Source: CAZEFK01 sp964511405
GTDB taxonomy: Bacteria > Pseudomonadota > Alphaproteobacteria > Elsterales > Elsteraceae
Assembly: GCA_964511405.1 (NCBI GenBank)
Contig: CAZEFK010000019.1
Coordinates: forward strand, 1-47,652
Direction: 5' to 3'
DNA length: 47,652 nucleotides
Positions 8,887 to 15,929 of the stretch are shown in pieces. How positions within the stretch are numbered: position 1 is the first letter of the stretch; every line of letters begins with the position of its first letter. The position numbers were made by a program, and so were the translations under genes. Under the pieces are notes generated by a model. It was not told the DNA's origin. It ran no database searches and saw only the letters and a program-made list of their open reading frames with translations.

Positions 8887-9945
8887 TCAGCCCTGCACGA
8901 CCTGCAGGTCGAGGATGTCGGCCGCCTTGATGTCCGGTTTGATCAGGCCCGCTGATTTCAGCGACTCCGCGACCCGGTCGCAGGCGGCGACGTCGATGAT
9001 GTCGGTGGTCGGATAGAGCGAGCGGCGATAGTGGTCGACCGCGCCGACCAGCTCGTCGCGGTCGGCGCCGACGATCAGCTCGCGCGGCAGGGCCGCGATC
9101 AGGTCCGACGTGGACAGGCCGGCCATGGTCTTCAGCCCCTCGCCGAGTGCAGCGGCCAAGGCGGCCATTTCGTCCTTGCGCTTGGCGATCTCGCCGGCCC
9201 GCACCGCCACCCCCATGAACTCGTAGGGGCCGCCCAGATATTTTTCGGCGTCGGCCATGTCCATGAAGTTGACCAGCACGGTGCTGCCCGACGCCCGGGC
9301 CCGCGACAGCGCCGGCTCCTGCACCATGGCGGCGTCGATCTGGTTCAGCCGCAGCGCCTCGGAGATATTGGGCCCGAGCACCGCGAAGCGCACCCGCCGC
9401 GGATCGGCGCCGACCTTCTTCAGGAGATACAGCATCAGGGCGTGGTCGGCGTTGCCCAGGCCCGAGACCCCAACGGTGTGGCCTTCCAGGGCCGGGACGG
9501 TGGTCAGGGTCGCGGCCTGGCCGGGCGCCGTCGCTAAGGCGAACAGCGGCAGCCGGCCGGTCGAGGCGAAGCGCCTGATGTCGGCGCCGTTGGCCGCCGC
9601 CTGCAGCGCCACGTCGAAGGCGGTGGCGGCATAGTCGACGGCGCCGCCGACCAGCGCCTGCATGGCCTGGTTGCCGCCGCGGCTGTAGACCAGCTCGACC
9701 TCCAGCCCGTGGGCCGCGAACAGGCCGCGAGCACGGGTGACCTCGTACGGGATCACGCACAGGAGCTGGCTGCAGAAGGCCAGGCGGATCTTCTTCGCGT
9801 CGGCGGCGCGCGCCGGCGCGCCCGCCGCCATCATGCCCAGGCCCAGCACGGCACCGGTCAGGACGGCCCGCCGCGGCACCTCCGGCGCGGCCCCGGCGGC
9901 CGGCAGCGGCGCTTCCGGCACCCAGCGCGTCTCACAGCAGCCCAT
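8887..9945 (-). CDS. ABC transporter substrate-binding protein, NMT1/SsuA family
   Basis: A 352-residue periplasmic binding protein. The ATG at 9945 has a strong AAGGAG about 7 bp upstream. Residues 20-50 hold a twin-Arg plus hydrophobic segment ending APARA (VPRRAVLTG...), a probable Tat or long Sec signal. The mature part has the NMT1/SsuA layout: IRLAFCSQLLCVIPYEVTRARGLF, ELVYSRGGNQAMQALVGGAVDYAATAF, and a central VSGLGNADHALMLYLLKK. The ligand cannot be predicted. The gene begins only 11 bp after the stop of a VapB-type antitoxin gene, so the two are probably on one transcript. The frame is open further upstream of 9945, but that part is the shadow of the antitoxin gene. Confidence 0.86.
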   Translation of the reverse strand: MGCCETRWVPEAPLPAAGAAPEVPRRAVLTGAVLGLGMMAAGAPARAADAKKIRLAFCSQLLCVIPYEVTRARGLFAAHGLEVELVYSRGGNQAMQALVGGAVDYAATAFDVALQAAANGADIRRFASTGRLPLFALATAPGQAATLTTVPALEGHTVGVSGLGNADHALMLYLLKKVGADPRRVRFAVLGPNISEALRLNQIDAAMVQEPALSRARASGSTVLVNFMDMADAEKYLGGPYEFMGVAVRAGEIAKRKDEMAALAAALGEGLKTMAGLSTSDLIAALPRELIVGADRDELVGAVDHYRRSLYPTTDIIDVAACDRVAESLKSAGLIKPDIKAADILDLQVVQG

Positions 9946-9956
9946 GGCTCGTCTCC

Positions 9957-10157
9957 TTACCCAAACCGACCGTCGCGGGAGGCATCGAGATCGCCCTCCC
10001 ATCCCAGTCCGATCAGCTCTTCGACGGCGTCTGCCTGCCGGCGAAGCCGGACCAGCAGCCGTAAGCCCGCCTCGACCGTCGCCCGCTTGGTCGCATGCCC
10101 GGTCGCCGCCATCGCTTCGCGAAGAAGCTCGTCGTCGATCTCGATGTTCGTGCGCAT
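9957..10157 (-). CDS. Orphan type II antitoxin, VapB family
   Basis: A 66-residue protein beginning MRTNIEIDDELLREAMAATG, the N-terminal ribbon-helix-helix of VapB-type antitoxins, followed by KRATVEAGLRLLVRLRRQ (the second helix) and an acidic/aromatic C-terminus (LGWEGDL) that would normally wrap a VapC PIN-domain toxin. No vapC follows: the next gene, 11 bp away, is the ABC binding protein. The ATG at 10157 is chosen over a longer frame because the inverted repeat and TATAAT box at 10169-10196 must lie upstream. RHH antitoxins bind such repeats to repress their own promoter, so this protein may now regulate the ABC operon. The family call is strong; the regulatory role is inferred. Confidence 0.82.
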   Translation of the reverse strand: MRTNIEIDDELLREAMAATGHATKRATVEAGLRLLVRLRRQADAVEELIGLGWEGDLDASRDGRFG

Positions 10158-10168
10158 CAGCGACCCCG

Positions 10169-10196
10169 GTGTATATCGCCGCCGCCAATTATACAC
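10169..10196 (-). promoter_or_regulatory. Promoter and likely VapB operator
   Basis: A perfect 7-bp inverted repeat (GTGTATA at 10169-10175, TATACAC at 10190-10196, 14-bp gap) lies 12-39 bp upstream of the antitoxin start. Read on the minus strand, its promoter-distal arm contains a perfect -10 box, TATAAT (10188-10193). The -35 region at about 10211-10216 (GATTTG) is weak. A repressor bound to the repeat would cover the -10 box, as in autoregulated toxin-antitoxin operons. The region is AT-rich compared with its surroundings. Confidence 0.7.
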
Positions 10197-10209
10197 GCGG
10201 AACAGCCCC

Positions 10210-10953
10210 TCAAATCGACAGCCGCTTGAACAGCCGTTCCGGGATCAGGCGGATCACCAGCATGATCACCGCCCAGAACGCCGGATAGTAGATCACGTCG
10301 CGGCGGCGCCGGGCGGCCTTGGCCAGGGCGTCGGCGACGGTGGCGGGAGCCGCCGCCAGGAAGATCCCCGGCAGCCCCCAGGTCATGGCGGTATCGAGGA
10401 AGCCGGGCTTGACCGTCATGACATGCACGCCCGCGCGGCCCAGGCGGTTGCGCAGACCGGCGGCGAACACTGCCAGCCCAGCCTTGGCGCTGCCATAGAC
10501 ATAGTTCTTCAGGCGACCGCGGTCGCCGGCGACCGAGCCCAGCACGATCACGGTTCCGGCCCGCCCGGACTCCAGCCGCGGCGCCAGCCGCAGCAGCAGC
10601 TCGACCGCGCCCGTATAGGTGGCCGCGATAACGGTCGCGGCCAGGGCCGGATCGGCCTCGATCGCCGCCTGGTCGGGCATCAGGCCGAAGGCCAGGAACA
10701 GGTCGAGCGTGCCCGCGGGCACCGTTTCGGCCTCGGCAGCCAGGGCCGCGATGCTGGCGCGGTCGAGCGCGTCGAAGGCCAGGACCCGGGTGACCACGCC
10801 ATGACGCACGGCGCAGTCGGCGGCGGTGCGCTCCAGGTCGGCGCGGTCGCGGCCGGCCAGCCACACGGCATGGCCATCGGCCGCGACCCGGCGGGCGAAG
10901 GCGCGCGCCACCGCCGACGAGCCGCCCAGGATCAGCCAGGTCCGCCCGCTCAT
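10210..10953 (-). CDS. SDR oxidoreductase, DprE2-like (decaprenylphospho-2-keto-ribose reductase)
   Basis: A 247-residue short-chain dehydrogenase. The Rossmann loop is at residues 8-16 (ILGGSSAVA), catalytic Ser140, Tyr153 and Lys157 are present (YGSAK), and the C-terminus ends in a hydrophobic stretch (AFWAVIMLVIRLIPERLF) typical of DprE2 proteins. With DprE1 it epimerises polyprenylphosphoryl-ribose to polyprenylphosphoryl-arabinose by reducing the 2-keto intermediate with NAD(P)H. The ATG at 10953 overlaps the stop of the DprE1-like gene (ATGA), which matches the obligate pairing of the two subunits. It is the last gene of the four-gene operon. The family is well supported by both sequence and neighbour. 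Confidence 0.87.
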   Translation of the reverse strand: MSGRTWLILGGSSAVARAFARRVAADGHAVWLAGRDRADLERTAADCAVRHGVVTRVLAFDALDRASIAALAAEAETVPAGTLDLFLAFGLMPDQAAIEADPALAATVIAATYTGAVELLLRLAPRLESGRAGTVIVLGSVAGDRGRLKNYVYGSAKAGLAVFAAGLRNRLGRAGVHVMTVKPGFLDTAMTWGLPGIFLAAAPATVADALAKAARRRRDVIYYPAFWAVIMLVIRLIPERLFKRLSI

Positions 10954-12284
10954 GCCGCGGCCCGGATGCCCAGGCGCCGCGCCATGTCCGAGGCCATCCG
11001 GCCGGCCGGATCGACCTCGGCCAGCACCGCCCGGAAGGCGTCGAGCTCGGGATACATGCGCCGGACCGCGTCCGCCGTCGCCGCCGAATCCTTGGCCAGG
11101 TAGACGCGGCCGCCATGGTCCAGGGTGATGGCTTCCAACCGCCGCAGCAGCTCCAGGGTGCCGGCCCGGTGCGGAAAATCCAGCGCCAGGGTGAAGCCCC
11201 GCATCGGGAAGCTCATCATGCCCGGCCCCGGGCCGCCCATGGTCTTCAGCACCGCCAGGAACGAAGCGGCGCCGGCGCGCGACACCGCCTCCAGCAGACG
11301 CACCAGGCCGGCCCGCGCCTCGGCATCGGGAATCACGCACTGGAACTGGTGGAAGCCGCGCCGACCGTAGATGCGGTTCCAGTCGGCGATGGCATCGAGC
11401 GGGTAGAGGAAGCGCGCCGCGGCCACCCGGCGCTGCCGCCCAGCTGCCGGGACCCGTTGGAAATACAAGCTGTTGAACGCCCGTACCGTCCATGGATTGA
11501 GGACAAAGCCGGGCAGATCGAGCGGCATCGCGCGCCGGGGCCGCGCCCGGGCGTCCACGCCGGCCGGGGCCGGGTCCGCCAGCTCGACGATGCCGCGCCC
11601 GAGCGCCCGCCCGGTGGCGAGGGCGTCGATCCAGCCGACCGAATAGGCATAGCGGTCGCGCGTCTCGGCCAGGGCCGCCATGAACGCGTCAAGGTCGCCG
11701 GCCCGGCGCTCGGTCAGGTCGACGGCGTTGGACGGCACCGGCATCAGCGTGACCGCCAGCCCGACGATGATCCCGGTCAGGCCCATGCCGCCGACCGTCG
11801 CGCGGAACAGCGGCGTGCCGGGCTCGACCCGCCTGATCTCGCCGCTCGGCAGCGCCAGGTCGAGCCAGCGGACATGGTCGCCGAACGAGCCCTTGGCATC
11901 GTGGTTCTTGCCATGGACGTCGTTGGCGACGGCGCCGCCCAGGGTGGCATAGCCGGTGCCCGGGCTGACCGGGAGCTGCCAACCGCGGGGCAGGAAGCAG
12001 GCCAGCGCGTCGGCGAAGGTGACGCCGGGTTCGCATTCCAGCACGCCGGTCGCCGGATCGAACGCCAGCATGCGATCGAGGCGGCCAGTCAGGATCGCCG
12101 CGCCGCCATCGTTCAGCGCCTGGTCGCCATAGCTGCGCCCGGCACCGTGGGCGATGACACTTGGTGCCGCCGCCAGGCAGCGCCCGACCTCGGCTACGCG
12201 CTCGGGCCGGTAGGCGTCGACGCGCGCCACCGGGAACCGGCCCCAGCCGGCCAGGTGCAGGCGCTTAGCCCGCATGTCCTGCAC
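10950..12284 (-). CDS. FAD-dependent oxidase, DprE1-like (decaprenylphosphoryl-ribose 2'-oxidase)
   Basis: A 444-residue FAD-binding type 4 oxidase. The FAD domain covers residues about 15-180 (AHGAGRSYGDQALNDGG, SPGTGYATLGGAVANDVHGKNH) and the substrate-domain C-terminus is RMYPELDAFR...SDMARRLGI, very close to mycobacterial DprE1. It oxidises the ribose 2'-OH of polyprenylphosphoryl-ribose. In the segment corresponding to mycobacterial WNxCVDFP, the residue equivalent to the inhibitor-reactive Cys387 is Ala (codon 11184-11186, about residue 367). The start is GTG at 12284, and an in-frame ATG three codons later (12275) is possible. Thirteen bp upstream is the stop of the flippase-like gene. 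The identification is strong through motifs and operon context. Confidence 0.88.
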   Translation of the reverse strand: MQDMRAKRLHLAGWGRFPVARVDAYRPERVAEVGRCLAAAPSVIAHGAGRSYGDQALNDGGAAILTGRLDRMLAFDPATGVLECEPGVTFADALACFLPRGWQLPVSPGTGYATLGGAVANDVHGKNHDAKGSFGDHVRWLDLALPSGEIRRVEPGTPLFRATVGGMGLTGIIVGLAVTLMPVPSNAVDLTERRAGDLDAFMAALAETRDRYAYSVGWIDALATGRALGRGIVELADPAPAGVDARARPRRAMPLDLPGFVLNPWTVRAFNSLYFQRVPAAGRQRRVAAARFLYPLDAIADWNRIYGRRGFHQFQCVIPDAEARAGLVRLLEAVSRAGAASFLAVLKTMGGPGPGMMSFPMRGFTLALDFPHRAGTLELLRRLEAITLDHGGRVYLAKDSAATADAVRRMYPELDAFRAVLAEVDPAGRMASDMARRLGIRAAA

Positions 12285-12296
12285 CCTGGGCCAGCC

Positions 12297-13298
12297 TCAT
12301 GCCGCCACGGGCCGAACGAACCGCCGGCGGGCCAGCCGCATCGCGAAGGGCAGGGCGACAAAGCCGAGGCCGCTGGCGAACCACAGGGTGGTCAGCCGGA
12401 TCACCGCGGTCGCGGCCACGGCCGCGTCGAACGCCATCCCTTGCCCGGACAGCAGCGCCACCATGATCGCCTCGGTGCCGCCGAGCCCGCCCGGCAGCAG
12501 CGCTACCGTGCCCGCCGCCATGGCGAAGGTAAAAGTGAAGGTCGCGGCGCGAAACCCGATGTCGCCGCCCAGCGCGTGCAGCAGCAGGTAGAAGGCCAGC
12601 GCCTCGCACCCCCAGCCCACCAGCGCCATCGCCAGGCCGACGCCGAACAGCCGGATCGTCAGCAGCCGCTGGGTATCGCGGATGGTGGCGCGCGCCCTGG
12701 CGAACAGGCGCGGCGCCCGGCGGCCGAAGGCGCCCCACAGCCGGTTGACCAGGCCCAGCAGCAGCTCCGGCCGCAGGAACAGGCCCAGCAGCACCAGCAT
12801 CGACACCCCGGCGACCGCGGCATAGGGGGCGTAGCCGGCGAACGCGCCGACCCCGGCCAGGCACAGCAGCACGACCGCCGCCATGTCGTTGAGCCGGTCG
12901 CCGATGAACATCGGCGTTACGCGCTCATAGGCCAGGCCGTGGCAGCGCTCCAGCAGCCACAGCCGAAGCGCCTCGCCCGCCTTGCCCGGGGTCGTGGTCA
13001 TGGCGAAGCCGGCGACGAAATAGAGCGCGTTGCGGCCGGCCGGCACACGCAGCCCCAGGCCGTCGCCGAAGCGCTGCCAGCGCCAGCAGCGCAGGCCGTA
13101 ATTGACCAGCGACAGCAGCAGCAGCTGGACGACCAGGTCGGCCGGCAGCGAGACGATGCGCGCCCACACCGCGCCGGCACCGGCGACGATCGACGCCGCG
13201 GCAACCAGCACCGTGAAGCCGGCCAGGGCGGCCACCACCAGATAGTCCAGGCGCCGGCGGCCGCCGACGCTGTCGAGGGCGGTGCGGATCTCAGCCAT
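12297..13298 (-). CDS. Flippase-like integral membrane protein (LPG synthase TM family)
   Basis: A 333-residue polytopic membrane protein with about eight hydrophobic segments. It carries the family motifs: FVAGFAMTTTPGKAGEALRLWLL (the conserved PGKxGE loop), an RLNDM block, and ALLPGGLGGTEAIMVALL near the C-terminus. It belongs to the lysylphosphatidylglycerol synthase transmembrane / UPF0104 family, many of which are proposed glycolipid flippases. Between a UbiA prenyltransferase and DprE1/DprE2 it is a natural candidate to move polyprenylphosphoryl-arabinose across the inner membrane, but that is inference. Its start overlaps the end of the UbiA gene by 8 bp. Confidence 0.8.
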   Translation of the reverse strand: MAEIRTALDSVGGRRRLDYLVVAALAGFTVLVAAASIVAGAGAVWARIVSLPADLVVQLLLLSLVNYGLRCWRWQRFGDGLGLRVPAGRNALYFVAGFAMTTTPGKAGEALRLWLLERCHGLAYERVTPMFIGDRLNDMAAVVLLCLAGVGAFAGYAPYAAVAGVSMLVLLGLFLRPELLLGLVNRLWGAFGRRAPRLFARARATIRDTQRLLTIRLFGVGLAMALVGWGCEALAFYLLLHALGGDIGFRAATFTFTFAMAAGTVALLPGGLGGTEAIMVALLSGQGMAFDAAVAATAVIRLTTLWFASGLGFVALPFAMRLARRRFVRPVAA

Positions 13299-14151
13299 AC
13301 ATCAGGGCCGCGAAGGTGACGACCCAGCCGGACACCGACAGGATCAGGAAGCGGTCGCTGAGGGCGATCGCGGTGGGCGAGCCCGAGCGCTCCTCGACCA
13401 TGGTGATCTGCAGGTAGCGCAGCACGCCGGCGATGACGAAGGGCGCGGTCAGGTACAGCCGGTCGGTGCCGAAGCGTTGGATCACCTGCGGATCGGTCGT
13501 GTAGATCAGGTACGAGACCAGCAGCCCGCCCAGGACCGCCGTGATGCTGGTGTCGACGAAGGCCAGGTTGTAGCCGCGCAGGGCGGCGCGGTGGCCGGCG
13601 TCGAGCTGCTTGACCAGGTCGTCGCGGCGCTTGGCGAGCGCCAGGAACAGCGCCAGCAAGCCGGTGCAGACGATGATCCAGACGCTGGGATTGACCCCGA
13701 TCAGCGCCGACCCGCCTTCGACCCTCAGCACGAACCCGACCGACACCAGCAACACGTCGACGATCGCCAGGCGCTTCAGGCGCAGCGAATAGGCCAGGTT
13801 GACCGCCAGGTACGTCGCCAGGATGCCCGCAAACTTGAGGTCGAGCCCCAGCCCCAGGCCCAGCCCGCCGGCCGCCAGCGCCGCCAGCATGGCGAAGGCC
13901 AGCGGCAGCCCGACCGTGCCGGCGGCCAGCGGCCGGATGCGCTTGTCGGGGTGCCGGCGGTCGGCGTCGCGGTCCACATAGTCGTTGATGATGTAGACCG
14001 CGCTCGATTCAGCGCAGAAGCTGACCAGCCCCAGCGCCACCAGCCAAATATTGCGCATGGTGACGGCTTCGGGCGTGAAGAACAGCGGGGCCAGGACAAA
14101 GGCGTTCTTCACCCAGTCCTTTGGCCTGAGCAGACGGATCGCGGGAGGCAC
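13291..14151 (-). CDS. UbiA-family polyprenyl-phosphate phosphoribosyltransferase
   Basis: A 286-residue UbiA-fold membrane enzyme. The first Asp-rich motif is NDYVDRDADRRHPDKRIRPLA (from residue 56) and the N-terminal MPPAIRLLRPKDWVKNAFVLAPL block is that of decaprenyl-phosphate phosphoribosyltransferase (mycobacterial Rv3806c family; NoeC of Azorhizobium is related). It transfers 5-phosphoribose from PRPP to a polyprenyl phosphate, the first step to lipid-linked D-arabinose. As the first gene of the minus-strand operon it would be driven from the 220-bp region 14152-14371. A phosphatase to remove the 5-phosphate is not seen in the window. The assignment rests on motifs plus three matching neighbours. 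Confidence 0.87.
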   Translation of the reverse strand: MPPAIRLLRPKDWVKNAFVLAPLFFTPEAVTMRNIWLVALGLVSFCAESSAVYIINDYVDRDADRRHPDKRIRPLAAGTVGLPLAFAMLAALAAGGLGLGLGLDLKFAGILATYLAVNLAYSLRLKRLAIVDVLLVSVGFVLRVEGGSALIGVNPSVWIIVCTGLLALFLALAKRRDDLVKQLDAGHRAALRGYNLAFVDTSITAVLGGLLVSYLIYTTDPQVIQRFGTDRLYLTAPFVIAGVLRYLQITMVEERSGSPTAIALSDRFLILSVSGWVVTFAALMYG

Positions 14152-14371
14152 GGCTCGGCAGCACCAGGAGAAACGGAGGCGCCGGGCGCGAACCGGCTTC
14201 GGCGGCGGGCCGGACTATAACGCCCGAGCAAGCGGGGCGGGGATCAAATTTTCGTAAGGCTTCGGCCATGGCATCATCTGCCGCAGCCCGGCGCGGCCCA
14301 AGTCGCGCCCGGCGATATTGAACTCTGTTTGTCAAGAAGGCATATTGAAGTGTGCGAGAGGGGTCGCTGCC

Positions 14372-14629
14372 ATGACTATCACGCCGCTCACCATCATGCC
14401 GCCGGTGGTCCAGCCGGCCAACCAGACGCCGGGGGGCGCGATCAACGTCGCCGCGCTGGCCGCAGCACCCCCGGCCCAGGCCGTGGTCACGGCACGGCCG
14501 GTCCTGCCGGGCGAGAAGCGGGACGGCACCAAGGGCAAGGGCGACAAGGATTCGGAAGCGGGCCAGGCGGCGACGCGCCCGATTCCGCCGCGGCGCACCC
14601 GGGGCAACCTGACCGACGTCAGCATCTGA
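14372..14629 (+). CDS. Small Pro/Ala-rich protein of unknown function
   Basis: An 85-residue protein, MTITPLTIMPPVVQPANQTP..., with a hydrophobic and proline-rich first half, a charged middle (GEKRDGTKGKGDKDSE) and a basic end (PIPPRRTRGN). I do not recognise a family. The ATG at 14372 has GAGAGGGG 8 bp upstream, better than the start 54 bp earlier, and codon use is like that of neighbouring genes. It has no membrane helix or signal peptide and is probably disordered. Low-complexity content makes chance coding possible, but the ribosome-binding site argues for a real gene. Confidence 0.55.
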   Translation: MTITPLTIMPPVVQPANQTPGGAINVAALAAAPPAQAVVTARPVLPGEKRDGTKGKGDKDSEAGQAATRPIPPRRTRGNLTDVSI

Positions 14630-14782
14630 CCCGCAGCCGATCCGGTCCAGGCAATCCGGCCCGGGGCGGCAGGTGGGACGGAACGCGACGGGCCCGAACG
14701 GGATGGGGCGGAACGGATCGGCGGATTGATCGTTCCCGACACGCGCAATTTGAAGCGTGGTTCGATCGGGAGAGTTTACGTG

Positions 14783-15196
14783 ATGATCCTATCCTCTCGC
14801 GGCCGTTTTGCCGCGCTGGCGCTGGTTGTCGCGGCCGCCGCCACGGTCGGTGCTGCCCAACCGGTCGCCGCCCAGGCTCCCTACGTGCCGCCGAGCTGGG
14901 CACAGCTGCCGACCACCACCAATGCCGGGCTGGAGACGCTGGGCCGACTGGAGCAGGCGGTCCAGGCCTATCAGCTCTGCACCAGCACGATCGCCAATGT
15001 CGATCAGGAGACCCAGATCGCCCGGGTGATCGATGCCGCCGCCGGCGGCAGCTATACGGTGGGCGAAATGGAGACACGGCAGAACCTGGCGCGGGCGGCC
15101 GAGCGCTATATCGTCGCCGCGGTCGGCTGCAAGGACCCGGTGGTGCGCGCCCAGCTCGACACCTACAACAGCCAGATCGCCCCAAGGCTGCGCTGA
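14783..15196 (+). CDS. Predicted secreted protein of unknown function
   Basis: A 137-residue protein with a clear Sec signal peptide: a basic start (MILSSRGR), a hydrophobic core, and a cleavage region QPVAAQA near residue 32. The mature part (about 105 residues) is helical and contains two Cys (in YQLCTST and VGCKDP) that could form a periplasmic disulfide. The ATG at 14783 is preceded by GGGAGAG with 8 bp spacing; an in-frame upstream start is poorer. It is followed directly by a strong hairpin terminator. No family recognised. Confidence 0.7.
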   Translation: MILSSRGRFAALALVVAAAATVGAAQPVAAQAPYVPPSWAQLPTTTNAGLETLGRLEQAVQAYQLCTSTIANVDQETQIARVIDAAAGGSYTVGEMETRQNLARAAERYIVAAVGCKDPVVRAQLDTYNSQIAPRLR

Positions 15197-15207
15197 CCTT
15201 GGGCGCC

Positions 15208-15240
15208 GGTCACGGCCTGCCCACGGCCGTGACCGTTTTG
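15208..15240 (+). terminator. Rho-independent-type terminator
   Basis: A perfect 9-bp stem (GGTCACGGC at 15208-15216, GCCGTGACC at 15226-15234) with a 9-nt loop is followed by GTTTTG. It lies 11 bp after the stop of the secreted protein gene. The T-tract is short but the stem is strong and well placed. Confidence 0.7.
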
Positions 15241-15352
15241 GCGCCCAGTTTGGCTAGGATTTGGGCTGGAACTTGGGCGAAGGCATCCCGTTGCCCGGGC
15301 GAGCAGCGCATCCCCTGCGGGGTGCGCACAGACTGACAACGGGATAGCCATC

Positions 15353-15928
15353 ATGTTGAAGTCTCTCGCCGTGACGACCGCGCTGACGCTGTCACTGGCG
15401 TCGGCGGCGTTCGCGCAATCGTCGTCGACCACGCCGGCCCCGTCGGCATCGACCACGACCACCACCGATACCAACGGCCGGACGGTCGCCACCACCACCG
15501 GCCCGGCGATCGAGTCCAACAAGCTGATCGGGCGCAATGTCATCAATCAGGACAACAAGACGGTCGGCAGCATCGAAAGCGTGATCCTGGATCCGCAAGG
15601 CCAGGTGAAGTCGGTGATCGTGGGCGTCGGCGGCTTCCTCGGCATCGGCCAGAAGCCGGTCGCCATTGACTGGAACCAGTTGCAGATCCAGGACAACGGC
15701 CAGCGCGTGGTCATGAACACGACCGCCGACCAGCTGCGCTCGATGCCCGAGTACCGTTATCCGTCCGACCAGAAGCGCGGCAGCGTGTACACCATGCGCA
15801 ACACCGGCCCGGTCGGCGGCAACGAAGCCGCGCCCGGCGCCTATGGCAATGGCAGCGTGACATCGCGGACGGTGCCAGGCCCGGCTGGAACGGCCGGAAC
15901 CACCGGAACCACCACGACGAAGCCTTGA
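15353..15928 (+). CDS. PRC-barrel domain protein with signal peptide
   Basis: A 191-residue protein with an N-terminal signal peptide (MLKSLAVTTALTLSLASAAFAQ, cleavage after AFA). A Ser/Thr-rich linker follows, then a PRC-barrel beta domain at about residues 52-125 (LIGRNVINQDNKTVGSIESV, VKSVIVGVGGFLGIGQKPVAI), then a Gly/Thr-rich tail ending TTGTTTTKP. Exported PRC-barrel proteins are common in alphaproteobacteria as small envelope proteins of unknown role. The gene stands alone, preceded by a bulged hairpin (15306-15327) and ending 1 bp from the convergent glutamine amidotransferase gene. Confidence 0.85.
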   Translation: MLKSLAVTTALTLSLASAAFAQSSSTTPAPSASTTTTTDTNGRTVATTTGPAIESNKLIGRNVINQDNKTVGSIESVILDPQGQVKSVIVGVGGFLGIGQKPVAIDWNQLQIQDNGQRVVMNTTADQLRSMPEYRYPSDQKRGSVYTMRNTGPVGGNEAAPGAYGNGSVTSRTVPGPAGTAGTTGTTTTKP

Positions 15929-15929
15929 G

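Noticed and set aside
9957..10160. A complete VapBC toxin-antitoxin pair
   Set aside because: No PIN-domain (VapC) frame is present on either side; the gene after vapB is an ABC binding protein.
11115..14220. Very long plus-strand frames (11115-13319 and 13282-14220)
   Set aside because: They mirror the DprE1, flippase-like and UbiA genes; composition is Gln/Arg/His-rich, as expected for the complement of GC-rich membrane-protein genes.
15880..15925. ACC/ACG-rich microrepeat at the end of the PRC-barrel gene
   Set aside because: It encodes a Gly/Thr-rich tail in frame with the gene; ordinary low-complexity protein sequence, not a structural DNA repeat.
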